23,868 bases of DNA from DATBLE01 sp046732255. Lineage in GTDB: Bacteria; Actinomycetota; Thermoleophilia; Gaiellales; Gaiellaceae. This document shows, in pieces, positions 15,142-21,221 of the stretch. The notes beneath the pieces are model-generated. The model was not told where the DNA came from, did no database searches, and saw only the letters and a list, made by a program, of their open reading frames with translations. The translations under genes were made by a program, and so were the position numbers. The stretch lies in contig JBKPMR010000087.1 of assembly GCA_046732255.1 (NCBI GenBank), positions 1 through 23,868 of the forward strand. Direction: 5' to 3'. Position 1 is the first letter of the stretch. Each line of letters begins with the position of its first letter.

Positions 15142-15558
15142 TCAGATCGTCTGGTCGGCCAGCCGTTCTCCAACGGCGGCAAGCACCTTGGTGCCGATCG
15201 ACGGCAAATCATGGATCAGATCCGAGAGACCCCTCCGGGTCAGTACGAGCGTCTGGAGCGGTGAGGCGGCGACGACCGTGGCTGTCCGCGGGACGTTCGA
15301 CAACAGGGCGATCTCGCCCATCCAGTCTCCCGGCCCAAACTCGGCGATCTTCCGGCCAGACCGAGTCACGCGGGCACTGCCGTCCACCACCACGAAAGCC
15401 TCCAAGCCGGGCTTACCCTCGGTCATCAATGTCTCGCCCTCCCGGAAGTCGACCATGTCCGCGAGGGCGGCGACTCGCCCTAGCTCGCTTTTCGAGCAGT
15501 GTGCGAACAGCGGGACACGCGAGAGCAGCTCGATCTTCCGATCCTTGCGGAAGCCCAC
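15142..15558 (-). CDS. Stand-alone cyclic-nucleotide-binding-domain protein
   Basis: A 138-residue protein made of a single cNMP-binding (CRP-type) beta-barrel. The sequence runs IELLSRVPLFAHCSKSELGRV (N-terminal helices), then FREGETLMTEGKPGLEAFVVVDGSARV. The phosphate-binding cassette region is PGDWMGEIALLSNVPRTATVVAA, followed by the C-helix LSDLIHDLPSIGTKVLAAVGERLADQ. The pattern GEIALL...PRTATV matches the glycine-Glu-Ile and Arg-Thr of the ligand pocket, so cyclic-nucleotide binding is plausible. Unlike CRP/FNR regulators there is no helix-turn-helix after the C-helix, and no kinase or channel domain, so any output must be through a partner. The GTG at 15558 is the chosen start; a TTG at 15594 is also possible. 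It lies downstream of the Thr/Val-rich membrane protein on the same strand. Confidence 0.85.
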   Translation of the reverse strand: MGFRKDRKIELLSRVPLFAHCSKSELGRVAALADMVDFREGETLMTEGKPGLEAFVVVDGSARVTRSGRKIAEFGPGDWMGEIALLSNVPRTATVVAASPLQTLVLTRRGLSDLIHDLPSIGTKVLAAVGERLADQTI

Positions 15559-15651
15559 GCACGGATCGTACGAGGGCCTAGTCCGAACGGTCAACTGGTG
15601 CGGGCGATCGAGAGTGGGAACGTCCTCGTGGCGGAGGCGACGGCGCGCGAG

Positions 15652-16359
15652 CTACTTAGGTTTCGGGGTGGTGACGGTCACCGTTTGGACGATGGTCACG
15701 GTTTGAGGAGGCAGGGTGACGGTTTGTGTTTCCGTCACGGGCTGGGTCACAGTGCGGGTGGTCGTACTGGTGAGCGTCTCCGTCCTTGTGACCGTGTCCG
15801 TCTCTGTCCTGGCGATTGTGACGGCGGGTTGAGTGACGTTTTGAGTCGTGACTGTCCGCGTTACCGTCGCCGTCCCGGGTTGGCCGCTTGTTATGGGCGG
15901 AGCGGAAGTGGCAGGGCTGGGCTTGCCGTTGATCGTGACTTCCCGCGTCGTCACTGACGGGATCAGCTTTGTCACCGTGTGAGCACGGGCGTCTCCGGAT
16001 GCCGGTGGTGCGACGGTGATGTATTTGGGCTGGGTCTGGTAGATGGTCTCGCGCCGTTGCCGAGTCTTGATCGTGACTGCGACGGGCACCAACTTCCGGA
16101 CCATCCGTCCCTGCTCGCGCACCGTAGCCAACCTCTGCACCGTCGTCTCGAGCACCAGCGAGCCACTGTTGCCACCCGAAGAAGGCGTCACTCCGCTCGC
16201 AGCGGCCCAGCCGCCTGCGATCAACGCGCACAGAAGAACTCCAACCGTCGCCACCTTCGCGCTGAACGGCACACGTCGCCGCCAAAGCCAAAACCAGTAT
16301 TGGGGCTCCCGCCAGTGCCTCACGGATGGGCGGTGCCCGAACCCGTTCCCACGAAACAT
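15652..16359 (-). CDS. Membrane-anchored protein with threonine/valine-repeat tail
   Basis: A 235-residue protein with three parts. The N-terminal about 34 residues are basic and aromatic (REPQYWFWLWRRR). One transmembrane helix lies at about residues 35-55 (KVATVGVLLCALIAGGWAAA); positive charges before it predict a cytoplasmic N-terminus and an external C-terminus. The outside part starts with a Ser/Gly stretch and a region of likely strands. It ends in about 90 residues of low complexity dominated by TVT-like units (TATVTRTVTTQNVT, TETDTVTRTETLTSTTTR, TVTIVQTVTVTTPKPK). Such tails are extended, possibly glycosylated, and suggest a cell-surface stalk or filament-like role; this is inference. 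Similar Thr-rich tails occur in actinobacterial surface proteins. The start ATG has a weak ribosome binding site. It is divergent from the small gene at 16427. Confidence 0.8.
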   Translation of the reverse strand: MFRGNGFGHRPSVRHWREPQYWFWLWRRRVPFSAKVATVGVLLCALIAGGWAAASGVTPSSGGNSGSLVLETTVQRLATVREQGRMVRKLVPVAVTIKTRQRRETIYQTQPKYITVAPPASGDARAHTVTKLIPSVTTREVTINGKPSPATSAPPITSGQPGTATVTRTVTTQNVTQPAVTIARTETDTVTRTETLTSTTTRTVTQPVTETQTVTLPPQTVTIVQTVTVTTPKPK

Positions 16360-16426
16360 CCACCTGCAGGCGCAGAGGAAACGCCGTGGGGTTTCCTCTC
16401 CCGTCTCTCCACCTCCGGCTCAGCCT

Positions 16427-16618
16427 TTGAGGGAAGCACTCCAGCTCGTCCTGCTGTACGCCGCGTACGAGCCCGACAAGCTGGAGCGCGCTGCGCTGCG
16501 GTGGTTTGCCCGCTACCTTGAGGAGGGCAAAGGTGTGCCGTTGCTGAAGGCGCAGCTCGCGCTGTCGGCGCTAGCCGAGCTTCGAGTTGGCGAGCATGAA
16601 CATGCGACAAGCTACTGA
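16427..16618 (+). CDS. Small helical protein of unknown function
   Basis: A protein-like segment of about 63 residues ending at TGA 16616-16618. It contains LREALQLVLLYAAYEPDKLERAALRWFARYLEEG and then LLKAQLALSALAELRVGEHEH, all helical, with a conserved-looking tryptophan/arginine core (ERAALRWFARY). From memory, short proteins with this kind of ERAAxRWxAR core are common in actinobacteria, but I cannot name the family. The only in-frame start near the protein-like part is TTG at 16427, with no clear ribosome binding site; the true start could be a little upstream in the 68-bp gap to the divergent membrane-protein gene. Real coding is likely, the exact start is not. Confidence 0.5.
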   Translation: MREALQLVLLYAAYEPDKLERAALRWFARYLEEGKGVPLLKAQLALSALAELRVGEHEHATSY

Positions 16619-16657
16619 GCGAGCTGGCGCGGACTTGACTCCTGGAGGCAGTGTCTA

Positions 16658-16828
16658 TCAGTCGTTCTCCATCAGGCCCTTGGCCTTGTCCGCAGCCTTG
16701 TCGATCGTCTCCTTCGCCTTCCCCGCGCTTTTGTCGATCGTCCCCTCCCGCTTGAGCCGTTCGTCGTCGGTTAGCTCTCCCGCTGCTCGCTTGGCACGTC
16801 CCTTGGCTTCATCGAGGTTGTCCGCCAT
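16658..16828 (-). CDS. CsbD-like stress protein
   Basis: A 56-residue, highly charged, helical CsbD-family protein (MADNLDEAKGRAKRAAGELT, then KREGTIDKSAGKAKETIDKAADKAKGL). CsbD-like proteins are general-stress-induced in Bacillus and other bacteria, and their molecular role is unknown. The start ATG at 16828 is supported by a good AAAGGAG ribosome binding site. Repeated GKAKE/DKAK units are typical. It is convergent with the small gene ending at 16618 and divergent from the gene at 16954. It is the only clearly named stress gene in the accessory region. Confidence 0.88.
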   Translation of the reverse strand: MADNLDEAKGRAKRAAGELTDDERLKREGTIDKSAGKAKETIDKAADKAKGLMEND

Positions 16829-16953
16829 CGTCTGCTCCTTTGTTCGGTTGCCTGACCTGTTCCCATCCAGCGCGTTGCGTAACGGCCTTGGCGGCACTTC
16901 GTTTCTTCTGGCCGAGCGTTTTGCCGTTTGTCCGCTGGCAACTATCGCAAGCG

Positions 16954-17352
16954 ATGGATGCGCGGCAGGCGGATTGGCTGAGAGAAATGGCCACGTGGCT
17001 GCCCAACCAGGTGCGCCTGCTCGGATACTCCCCCGCATTTCGCAACGCGCTCGCTGACTTGATTTCGACAGCCCGTGCTGAAGGTGCGCGCGTGCGGGAG
17101 ACGTCCTCTGCGTTCCAAGGCCATGAAGGTGAAGAGGCCCTGTACCAATTCGCGGGACGGATTCAGGGACTGCTGGAACTCTCAGATCGCGAGGCTCCGG
17201 AGATGGTCGGCGAACTGGAGGAGGCGGTGCGGAACGCACTGACCTCTTCCAGGCGCGAGGCGCAAGCTACGCAACTCCGGCCATGGCCGAAAGAGCGACT
17301 AGGCAGCCGCGGCGGCGGCGGTAGCGTCGTGAGCGGCCCGGCGGCGGGATAG
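16954..17352 (+). CDS. Helical protein of unknown function
   Basis: A 132-residue soluble protein, read from ATG 16954 (MDARQADWLREMATWLPNQ). It is mostly helical: LLGYSPAFRNALADLISTARAEG, then EEALYQFAGRIQGLLELSDREAPEM and ELEEAVRNALTSSRREA. The last about 25 residues are Gly/Arg-rich and look disordered (RLGSRGGGGSVVSGPAAG). No membrane segment, signal peptide or known motif is seen. It is divergent from the CsbD-like gene, with about 125 bp between starts, so both promoters should lie there. It may be a stress-related or element cargo protein; I cannot assign a function. Confidence 0.6.
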   Translation: MDARQADWLREMATWLPNQVRLLGYSPAFRNALADLISTARAEGARVRETSSAFQGHEGEEALYQFAGRIQGLLELSDREAPEMVGELEEAVRNALTSSRREAQATQLRPWPKERLGSRGGGGSVVSGPAAG

Positions 17353-17423
17353 AGCTGTGCGGCCAGACGATGGCGACCCTGGCGCAGGGCCACCGCCAAG
17401 GCGTCTGAGCGCGCGGTGACGGT

Positions 17424-17759
17424 CTAGCGGATATCGCGCTCTTCTGCGATCTCCGCTGCCTCGCCTTTCTTTTCGACCACCCAATACCGCTCGTGCATCT
17501 CGACGATCGATTCGACCTCCGGGCGGACATGGGTCGCGTCCGGGACCACAGCGAAGTGCGTCGGGTTCGAGCGCAGCTCTTCGTACTCCTCGGGGGTCAT
17601 TGCGATGCGCTCCGTGCAGGTCTCATCGGGGCACTCGCAGATCCAATCGGACAGGGTCCTCCAGTAGGCGTGCGGCTTGAGAAGCGCGCTCACGCGCTCG
17701 TTTACGTCGCGAAAGAGCGCCTCGTTCTCGCCGATCCGCTTCTCGCGATCAGTATCCAC
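17424..17759 (-). CDS. Cysteine-containing conserved-looking protein of unknown function
   Basis: A 111-residue soluble protein starting at GTG 17759, with a purine-rich AGGGGA ribosome binding site. It begins VDTDREKRIGENEALFRDVNER. A cysteine motif follows (WICECPDETCTERI: Cys-x-Cys-x4-Cys), then MTPEEYEELRSNPTHFAVVPD, and a C-terminal part ending VERYWVVEKKGE-like (MHERYWVVEKKGEAAEIAEERD). Proteins of this pattern, with NEALFRxVNER, CxC and FxVxPxH/T, are frequent in actinobacteria from memory, but I know of no assigned function. Three cysteines could bind a metal or be redox-active. It is convergent with the gene at 16954. The frame is open beyond the GTG, but upstream residues look random. 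Confidence 0.75.
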   Translation of the reverse strand: MDTDREKRIGENEALFRDVNERVSALLKPHAYWRTLSDWICECPDETCTERIAMTPEEYEELRSNPTHFAVVPDATHVRPEVESIVEMHERYWVVEKKGEAAEIAEERDIR

Positions 17760-17856
17760 TCCCCTGCGCCCCCGGGGGATTTTACGCTCGTCCTGCCGCG
17801 GCTCCAGGGGGGAGAAGCAGCGTTTCCCGCCTGGCGGGTTGGGTAGGCGGCATGGC

Positions 17857-17988
17857 ATGAGCGGGCATCCTGATAACAAGAGCCACGCTCGCAACCTGAT
17901 GGAGCCCACCCTCGCCAAAAGGCGAGAGAACGACTGGAGGTTGCGTGAGCGCCTCTCTCGGCTGAGAGACGCATTGCAGCGCCGCTAA
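17857..17988 (+). CDS. Very small basic protein (43 aa), tentative
   Basis: A 43-residue open frame from ATG 17857: MSGHPDNKSHARNLMEPTLA, then KRRENDWRLRERLSRLRDALQRR. It is strongly basic and likely one amphipathic helix in its second half. It is divergent from the gene at 17424 with about 97 bp between starts. The ribosome binding site is weak. The composition is protein-like and the stop TAA is clean, but length and lack of a known family keep confidence low. It could instead be a leader or chance frame. Confidence 0.4.
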   Translation: MSGHPDNKSHARNLMEPTLAKRRENDWRLRERLSRLRDALQRR

Positions 17989-18131
17989 CAACGGCGAGGC
18001 TCGGCCGGCCGGCGAGAGTTCGACCCCCGCGCCGGGCCGCTGCTCTGAGCGGCTTCCGACGCGACCATTACCCTTGACGTAGTCACGGTGCCTCGCGGTG
18101 CCGGGGTGATAGTGAGTTCATCTGCGTTTGG

Positions 18132-18149
18132 GCGCCTCTTCGGAGGCGC
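18132..18149 (+). terminator. Hairpin with a UUCG tetraloop
   Basis: GCGCCTC (18132-18138) and GAGGCGC (18143-18149) enclose TTCG, the very stable cUUCGg tetraloop in RNA on the plus strand. It lies 145 bp after the small gene ending at 17988 and about 90 bp before the next plus-strand coding signal. No T-run follows. It may end the upstream transcript or structure the leader of the downstream genes. Confidence 0.4.
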
Positions 18150-18238
18150 TCGGCGCGTCCGGGGAGCGATGTCGTCATGTCCCCTCCTCATAATCGAGGG
18201 CAGATGAATTCCATCTCCACCCCGACGAACTGCCCGCC

Positions 18239-18768
18239 GTGTCTCCGCGTGAAGTAGCCGCAGCGTTCCTCAGCGAGTCCAAGGCGTACTTCGCGAGCAT
18301 CGCGCACGAGTTCCCGCATGGAATGACCCCCGAGGGGGAACTCCGGCGCGCGAAGCAGATCCAACTCCTCCATGTCCCGAGCCATGAGGCTGCCGGCCGT
18401 CTCTCGAGGCAGGACGCCGAAAGGCGCTGCGGCGGGTCCTCGCCGAGGATGTGTCCGGGTTCGAGCTCTCGGATACGCCTGAGACGCGGGAGTGGGTCGT
18501 GGAGGGGGAGCGCCAGCGCAGGATCGGGGTGCAGGTGCGTGAGAGGTTCGCGTACGTCGAGTGTCTGCGGCGCAAAGGTGGAGCCATGGCTCCACCGGGT
18601 GTTCGGCCGCGGTCGCACGCGCGGACGCCTCGCCGCCGCTCCGGCATCCGCCGGACGCGCGGCGCACGGGCGCCCGCCCGAGAACCTGATCCTGAACCAC
18701 ATCTAGAAGTCGTTCCGCTCTCCCGCTTCCGGCTGGACTTAGACGCGTGGCTGCGAGGCGCGGCATGA
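18239..18768 (+). pseudogene. Possible frameshifted gene at the head of the rep module
   Basis: Two plus-strand frames look coding one after the other. The first, from GTG 18239, gives VSPREVAAAFLSESKAYFAS and IAHEFPHGMTPEGELRRAKQ, with about 79% G/C at third positions. The second, open after the TGA at 18385-18387, gives KALRRVLAEDVSGFELSDTP and ERQRRIGVQVRERFAYVECL, about 81%, and ends DLDAWLRGAA at 18768. Joining them needs a shift of one base near 18385-18420. The ending (RFRLDLDAWLRG) resembles the end of excisionase-like HTH proteins. A minus-strand frame over 18188-18382 also reads fairly well (about 71% G/C at third positions), so strand is not fully certain. The stop overlaps the next gene by 4 bp (ATGA), which favours the plus reading. 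The function is unknown. Confidence 0.4.
18577..18596. repeat. Perfect 20-bp palindrome
   Basis: GGTGGAGCCATGGCTCCACC is a perfect 20-bp palindrome lying within the frameshifted gene region upstream of the RepA-like gene. It could be a dimeric-protein operator or a chance consequence of coding sequence. Confidence 0.6.
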
Positions 18769-18938
18769 GCCGCACGACCGGCCTCCAGGTCGCGCACGTC
18801 GGCCTCGTCGCGCTGCTCGAGCGATGGCGGGAGCAGTTGAGCCCTCGCGAGTACGCGACGGTGATCGAGCTCCTGTCGCGGTACCTCGAGGTCGAGCGTG
18901 AGCGGAACGAGCGGGCGCTGAGGCGGTGGGCAGCCTGA
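18765..18938 (+). CDS. Small helical protein upstream of the RepA-like gene
   Basis: A 57-residue soluble, helical protein (MSRTTGLQVAHVGLVALLER, then REQLSPREYATVIELLSRYL and a charged end RERNERALRRWAA). ATG 18765 overlaps the preceding stop by 4 bp, and its own stop lies 13 bp inside the next gene, so it is probably co-translated with the RepA-like protein. No known motif is visible. A regulatory or adaptor role in the replication module is possible but only inferred from position. Confidence 0.55.
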   Translation: MSRTTGLQVAHVGLVALLERWREQLSPREYATVIELLSRYLEVERERNERALRRWAA

Positions 18939-20272
18939 GCGCGGAACGCGCCATCGTTGCCTGCTCGAACCCTGGCTGTGGCGAGGAGCTGACGACCTTC
19001 GAGCAGGAGATCACCAGAGAAAACGGCCTGGTGATGTGCTCGTACTGTCTGCGAAGCAGCTCACGGCGGGAGCAACTCGCGCAGCGGGAGCAGCGCGCCA
19101 TCGAAACCGCGGCGCGTCGGGCGGATGCGGTGCTGCGGGTCGTCGGCGAATGCAGCGGTTGCGGCCGCCCTTCGGAGGAGGATCCGTGCCCGTCGTGTCT
19201 CGCCGGCGGGGAACCGACCCCCGCTGAGCCGGCGGATGCCGAGAACGCTGAGCAGGATCGCGGCTGGACCCGCCTGAGCGAGATCGAGAAACGCTCGATC
19301 CGCTACGTCGACAAGCCGCTCTGGCAATGGGGCGCCTTTCACGTACTCGTTGCACGCAAGGGCAAGGGCAAAGGGACGTCAACCGCGTCGCTCGCCGCGC
19401 AGTTCACCCGCGGCGAGTTCGGCCGGAAGCGAACCGTCATCTGGATCGGCACGGAGGACTCGCCCTCAGTCGACATTCGCCCCAGACTCGAGGCCGCCGG
19501 CGGCCTCCCCGAACACGTCGTGTTCGTTACCCGGCATCTGAGCCTGCCAGCGGATATCGGCCGGCTGCGAGATCTCGCCGCCGAACTCGGCGACGTCGGC
19601 TTGATCGTCATCGACCCGCTCGGCAATCACGTCGGCGGGATCAACACGAACTGGGACGGGCACGTCCGAGACGCCATCCAGGGCCTAAACCCGCTCGCCG
19701 ACGAGCTCGACGTCGTCATCGTTGGCATCCGCCACCTCACCGAGAAGGAGGCGAAAGACCTTCGCGCCGGTGTGCTCGGGGCGTCCGCCTGGCTCCAGGT
19801 TCCGCGCGTCGCGATCGCGATCGTCGACGACCCGGCCGACCCGGCGCTCAAGCACATGCACGCGTTTATGGGCAACCGCGGCCGTCCGGGCGAGTCGGGC
19901 CGCCAGTTCCGCATCGAAGGCGTTCTCCTCGACGGCCTCGAAGAAGAGGTGACCGTCGCGGTGTGGGACGGCGATTCCACCGTCGACATCGAGGAGCTGT
20001 TCGCGAGCGCAAACGGCGACGACGCCGGCAAGGCGCCCTCGCGCAGCGCGCGGGCACGCGAGTACATCCTCGACGTGCACGACCAGGAGGGCGAACAGGA
20101 GTCGGATGCGCTCGATGCGCGTGTCGTCAAAGCCACCGGCCTCGCGGCGAAGACGGTGCGGAACCTGCGCTCCGAACTGAGCGATCAGGGACTCGTCAAA
20201 GCGGTGCCGGTGAAGGAACGATTTAGGCTCAGTCATCGAGTGGCGTGTTCGGCGGACGAAGGCTCCGCGTGA
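18926..20272 (+). CDS. RepA-like P-loop ATPase with N-terminal zinc fingers
   Basis: A 448-residue protein with the layout of RepA/DnaB-type ATPases (AAA_25-like) of integrative plasmids and phages. Two Cys4 zinc-finger candidates come first: Cys13/Cys18/Cys38/Cys41 and Cys76/Cys79/Cys88/Cys91. After an Ala/Glu-rich linker comes the RecA-like core, with strand GAFHVLVA and a P-loop ARKGKGKGTST (about residues 143-153). The Walker-B-like LIVIDPLGNHVGG contains Asp230, and VVIVGIRHLTEKEA follows. The C-terminus (from about 370) ends in a winged-helix-like part (ARVVKATGLAAKTVRNLRSE). The P-loop reads GKGT where the classic motif has GK[ST]. The GTG start at 18926 overlaps the upstream small gene. 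Zinc fingers with a helicase-like core suggest replication or primase-loading of the element; the activity is inferred. Confidence 0.8.
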   Translation: MGSLSAERAIVACSNPGCGEELTTFEQEITRENGLVMCSYCLRSSSRREQLAQREQRAIETAARRADAVLRVVGECSGCGRPSEEDPCPSCLAGGEPTPAEPADAENAEQDRGWTRLSEIEKRSIRYVDKPLWQWGAFHVLVARKGKGKGTSTASLAAQFTRGEFGRKRTVIWIGTEDSPSVDIRPRLEAAGGLPEHVVFVTRHLSLPADIGRLRDLAAELGDVGLIVIDPLGNHVGGINTNWDGHVRDAIQGLNPLADELDVVIVGIRHLTEKEAKDLRAGVLGASAWLQVPRVAIAIVDDPADPALKHMHAFMGNRGRPGESGRQFRIEGVLLDGLEEEVTVAVWDGDSTVDIEELFASANGDDAGKAPSRSARAREYILDVHDQEGEQESDALDARVVKATGLAAKTVRNLRSELSDQGLVKAVPVKERFRLSHRVACSADEGSA

Positions 20273-20293
20273 GGGGCTCTCGACGCACAAAAG

Positions 20294-20378
20294 TCGGGAT
20301 CTGGAGGAGTTAAGCCAAATCCGAGGTTTCAGTCGGGATCCAGATCCCGAGTCGGGCATGTCGCAGATCCCGATCCCG
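20294..20378. repeat. Cluster of TCGGGATC / GATCCCGA repeats
   Basis: Copies of an 8-bp unit occur in both orientations just after the RepA-like stop: TCGGGATC at 20294-20301 and 20333-20340; GATCCCGA at 20343-20350 and 20366-20373; and a near-copy GATCCCG at 20372-20378. The pair at 20333-20350 forms a perfect inverted repeat with a 2-nt spacer (TCGGGATC-CA-GATCCCGA). Repeat clusters next to rep genes often bind the initiator, so this could be an origin or operator. It is also where the gene at 20448 should have its promoter. Confidence 0.6.
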
Positions 20379-20447
20379 CCCCCGAAACTCATCGAGGCTG
20401 ATTGGGCCGGCGCAGGCGGACGAGTTTGAGGGGAGCGACGAGATCCC

Positions 20448-20894
20448 GTGAGCGGAGGCGGCTCCCCCGCGTACCGGAGACGCCGGGCAGGAAAGGCCGG
20501 CCAGGTGGTCTACGTGCTCCGGTCGATCCCGGACGAGTTCGACGACGCCGCGAATCGCGACACGTACGTGAAGCTGCTTCAGGCTGCGGAGCCAGCTCGC
20601 GGGGGGCGGCGATGCGTGAGCGAGCTAGTGGATCTCGAGCGGCTCGACGTAGATCTTCAGTCCGACGTAGGGAACTTCTTCCGAGCGGACGACCTTCCAG
20701 GGTCGGTCTACTCCGTCCTTACCCTCGAGCGTGACGCTGTCCCCGACGTCCGGCGGTTGGGCGCCGTCCTCGAACTCGCCGCTTGCGATCACGACGTTGT
20801 TGCCGTTTTCGCCGGTCGTGACGTAGCTGTACTCCACCGTTCGACGGTCTATCCGGGCGGGTCGTTGCGGAAACTGCTCAGGGGGCGCCCGTGA
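20448..20894 (+). CDS. Unknown small protein upstream of the excisionase-like gene (3' part doubtful)
   Basis: From GTG 20448 the frame reads VSGGGSPAYRRRRAGKAGQV, then VYVLRSIPDEFDDAANRDTY and VKLLQAAEPARG, with about 83% G/C at third positions, so the first about 58 codons look coding. Beyond about 20,620 the same frame drops to about 60%, and the opposite strand reads better (see the next entry). The frame stays open to TGA 20892-20894, which overlaps the next gene's GTG start (GTGA). Either the protein is 148 residues and overlaps an antisense gene, or the true C-terminus was lost by a frameshift. The start has a purine-rich GAGGGGAG about 12 nt upstream. I recognise no family. Confidence 0.4.
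   Translation: MSGGGSPAYRRRRAGKAGQVVYVLRSIPDEFDDAANRDTYVKLLQAAEPARGGRRCVSELVDLERLDVDLQSDVGNFFRADDLPGSVYSVLTLERDAVPDVRRLGAVLELAACDHDVVAVFAGRDVAVLHRSTVYPGGSLRKLLRGRP
20625..20837 (-). CDS. Small beta-rich protein of unknown function, antisense to its neighbours
   Basis: A 70-residue protein read from GTG 20837: VEYSYVTTGENGNNVVIASG, then VGDSVTLEGKDGVDRPWKVV and EEVPYVGLKIYVEPLEIH. Alternating hydrophobic residues and the G-D-S-V-T-L-E-G turn suggest a small beta-barrel or SH3-like fold. Third-position G/C is about 84%, against about 60% for the plus frame over the same bases, which supports this strand. No ribosome binding site is clear. It is the only minus-strand gene inside the plus-strand rep-xis-int series, so it may be an independent cargo gene or an antisense partner. 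The function is unknown. Confidence 0.55.
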   Translation of the reverse strand: MEYSYVTTGENGNNVVIASGEFEDGAQPPDVGDSVTLEGKDGVDRPWKVVRSEEVPYVGLKIYVEPLEIH

Positions 20895-21109
20895 CCGACC
20901 GGCTGCCCGAGCTGCTCGACTGCAAAGCCCTCCGCGGCGAACTCGGCATCACCCGCGCCGCGGCCGAGGCGATCATGCGGCAGATCCCCGTCGTGACGAT
21001 CGACGGGCTGAGGAAGACGTACGTCAAGCGCGACGACGTCTTCCACTACCTCGAGGAGCGCACATCTGAGGGGCGCTGCGTCTTCCAGAAGACCGGAATC
21101 GCGAGGTGA
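20891..21109 (+). CDS. Excisionase-like HTH DNA-binding protein
   Basis: A 72-residue basic protein with an excisionase/MerR-type winged-helix pattern: LLDCKALRGELGITRAAAEA, then IMRQIPVVTIDGLRKTYVKR and DDVFHYLEERT. The order helix-turn-helix, a strand ending in a basic wing (LRKTYVKRDDV) and a final helix is the usual layout of small Xis proteins. It is followed by the integrase, as excisionases often are. GTG 20891 has an AGGGGGC ribosome binding site. Xis proteins bind near att sites and bias recombination toward excision; that role here is inferred. The gap to the integrase contains interleaved complementary arms described separately. Confidence 0.8.
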   Translation: MTDRLPELLDCKALRGELGITRAAAEAIMRQIPVVTIDGLRKTYVKRDDVFHYLEERTSEGRCVFQKTGIAR

Positions 21110-21141
21110 CGTATCGTGACCGGCTGGGGCGGGCGTCGGTG

Positions 21142-21219
21142 GATTCCCTAGACAAGACTCCTCCATGTCCGCCCCGATGTATCCTCCGGGCGTCTAGGGA
21201 ATCGCACGGAGGAGGAGTC
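21142..21219 (+). promoter_or_regulatory. Structured leader of the integrase gene with anti-Shine-Dalgarno arms
   Basis: Two pairs of complementary segments interleave in the order A-B-A'-B'. A is GATTCCCTAGAC (21142-21153) and A' is GTCTAGGGAATC (21192-21203), a perfect 12-bp pair. B is GACTCCTCC (21156-21164) and B' is GGAGGAGTC (21211-21219), a 9-bp pair, and B' is the ribosome binding site of the integrase. TCCTCCG (21182-21188) can also pair with CGGAGGA (21207-21213). In RNA, A-A' with B-B' would be a pseudoknot, or the pairs could be alternatives. As DNA, the A arms could bind a dimeric protein. Function is inferred. Confidence 0.55.
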
Positions 21220-21221
21220 GA

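Noticed and set aside
15655..15870. Repetitive GTGACGGT-like sequence as a CRISPR or satellite repeat
   Set aside because: The units are irregular, lack spacers and are explained by coding of the Thr/Val-rich tail.
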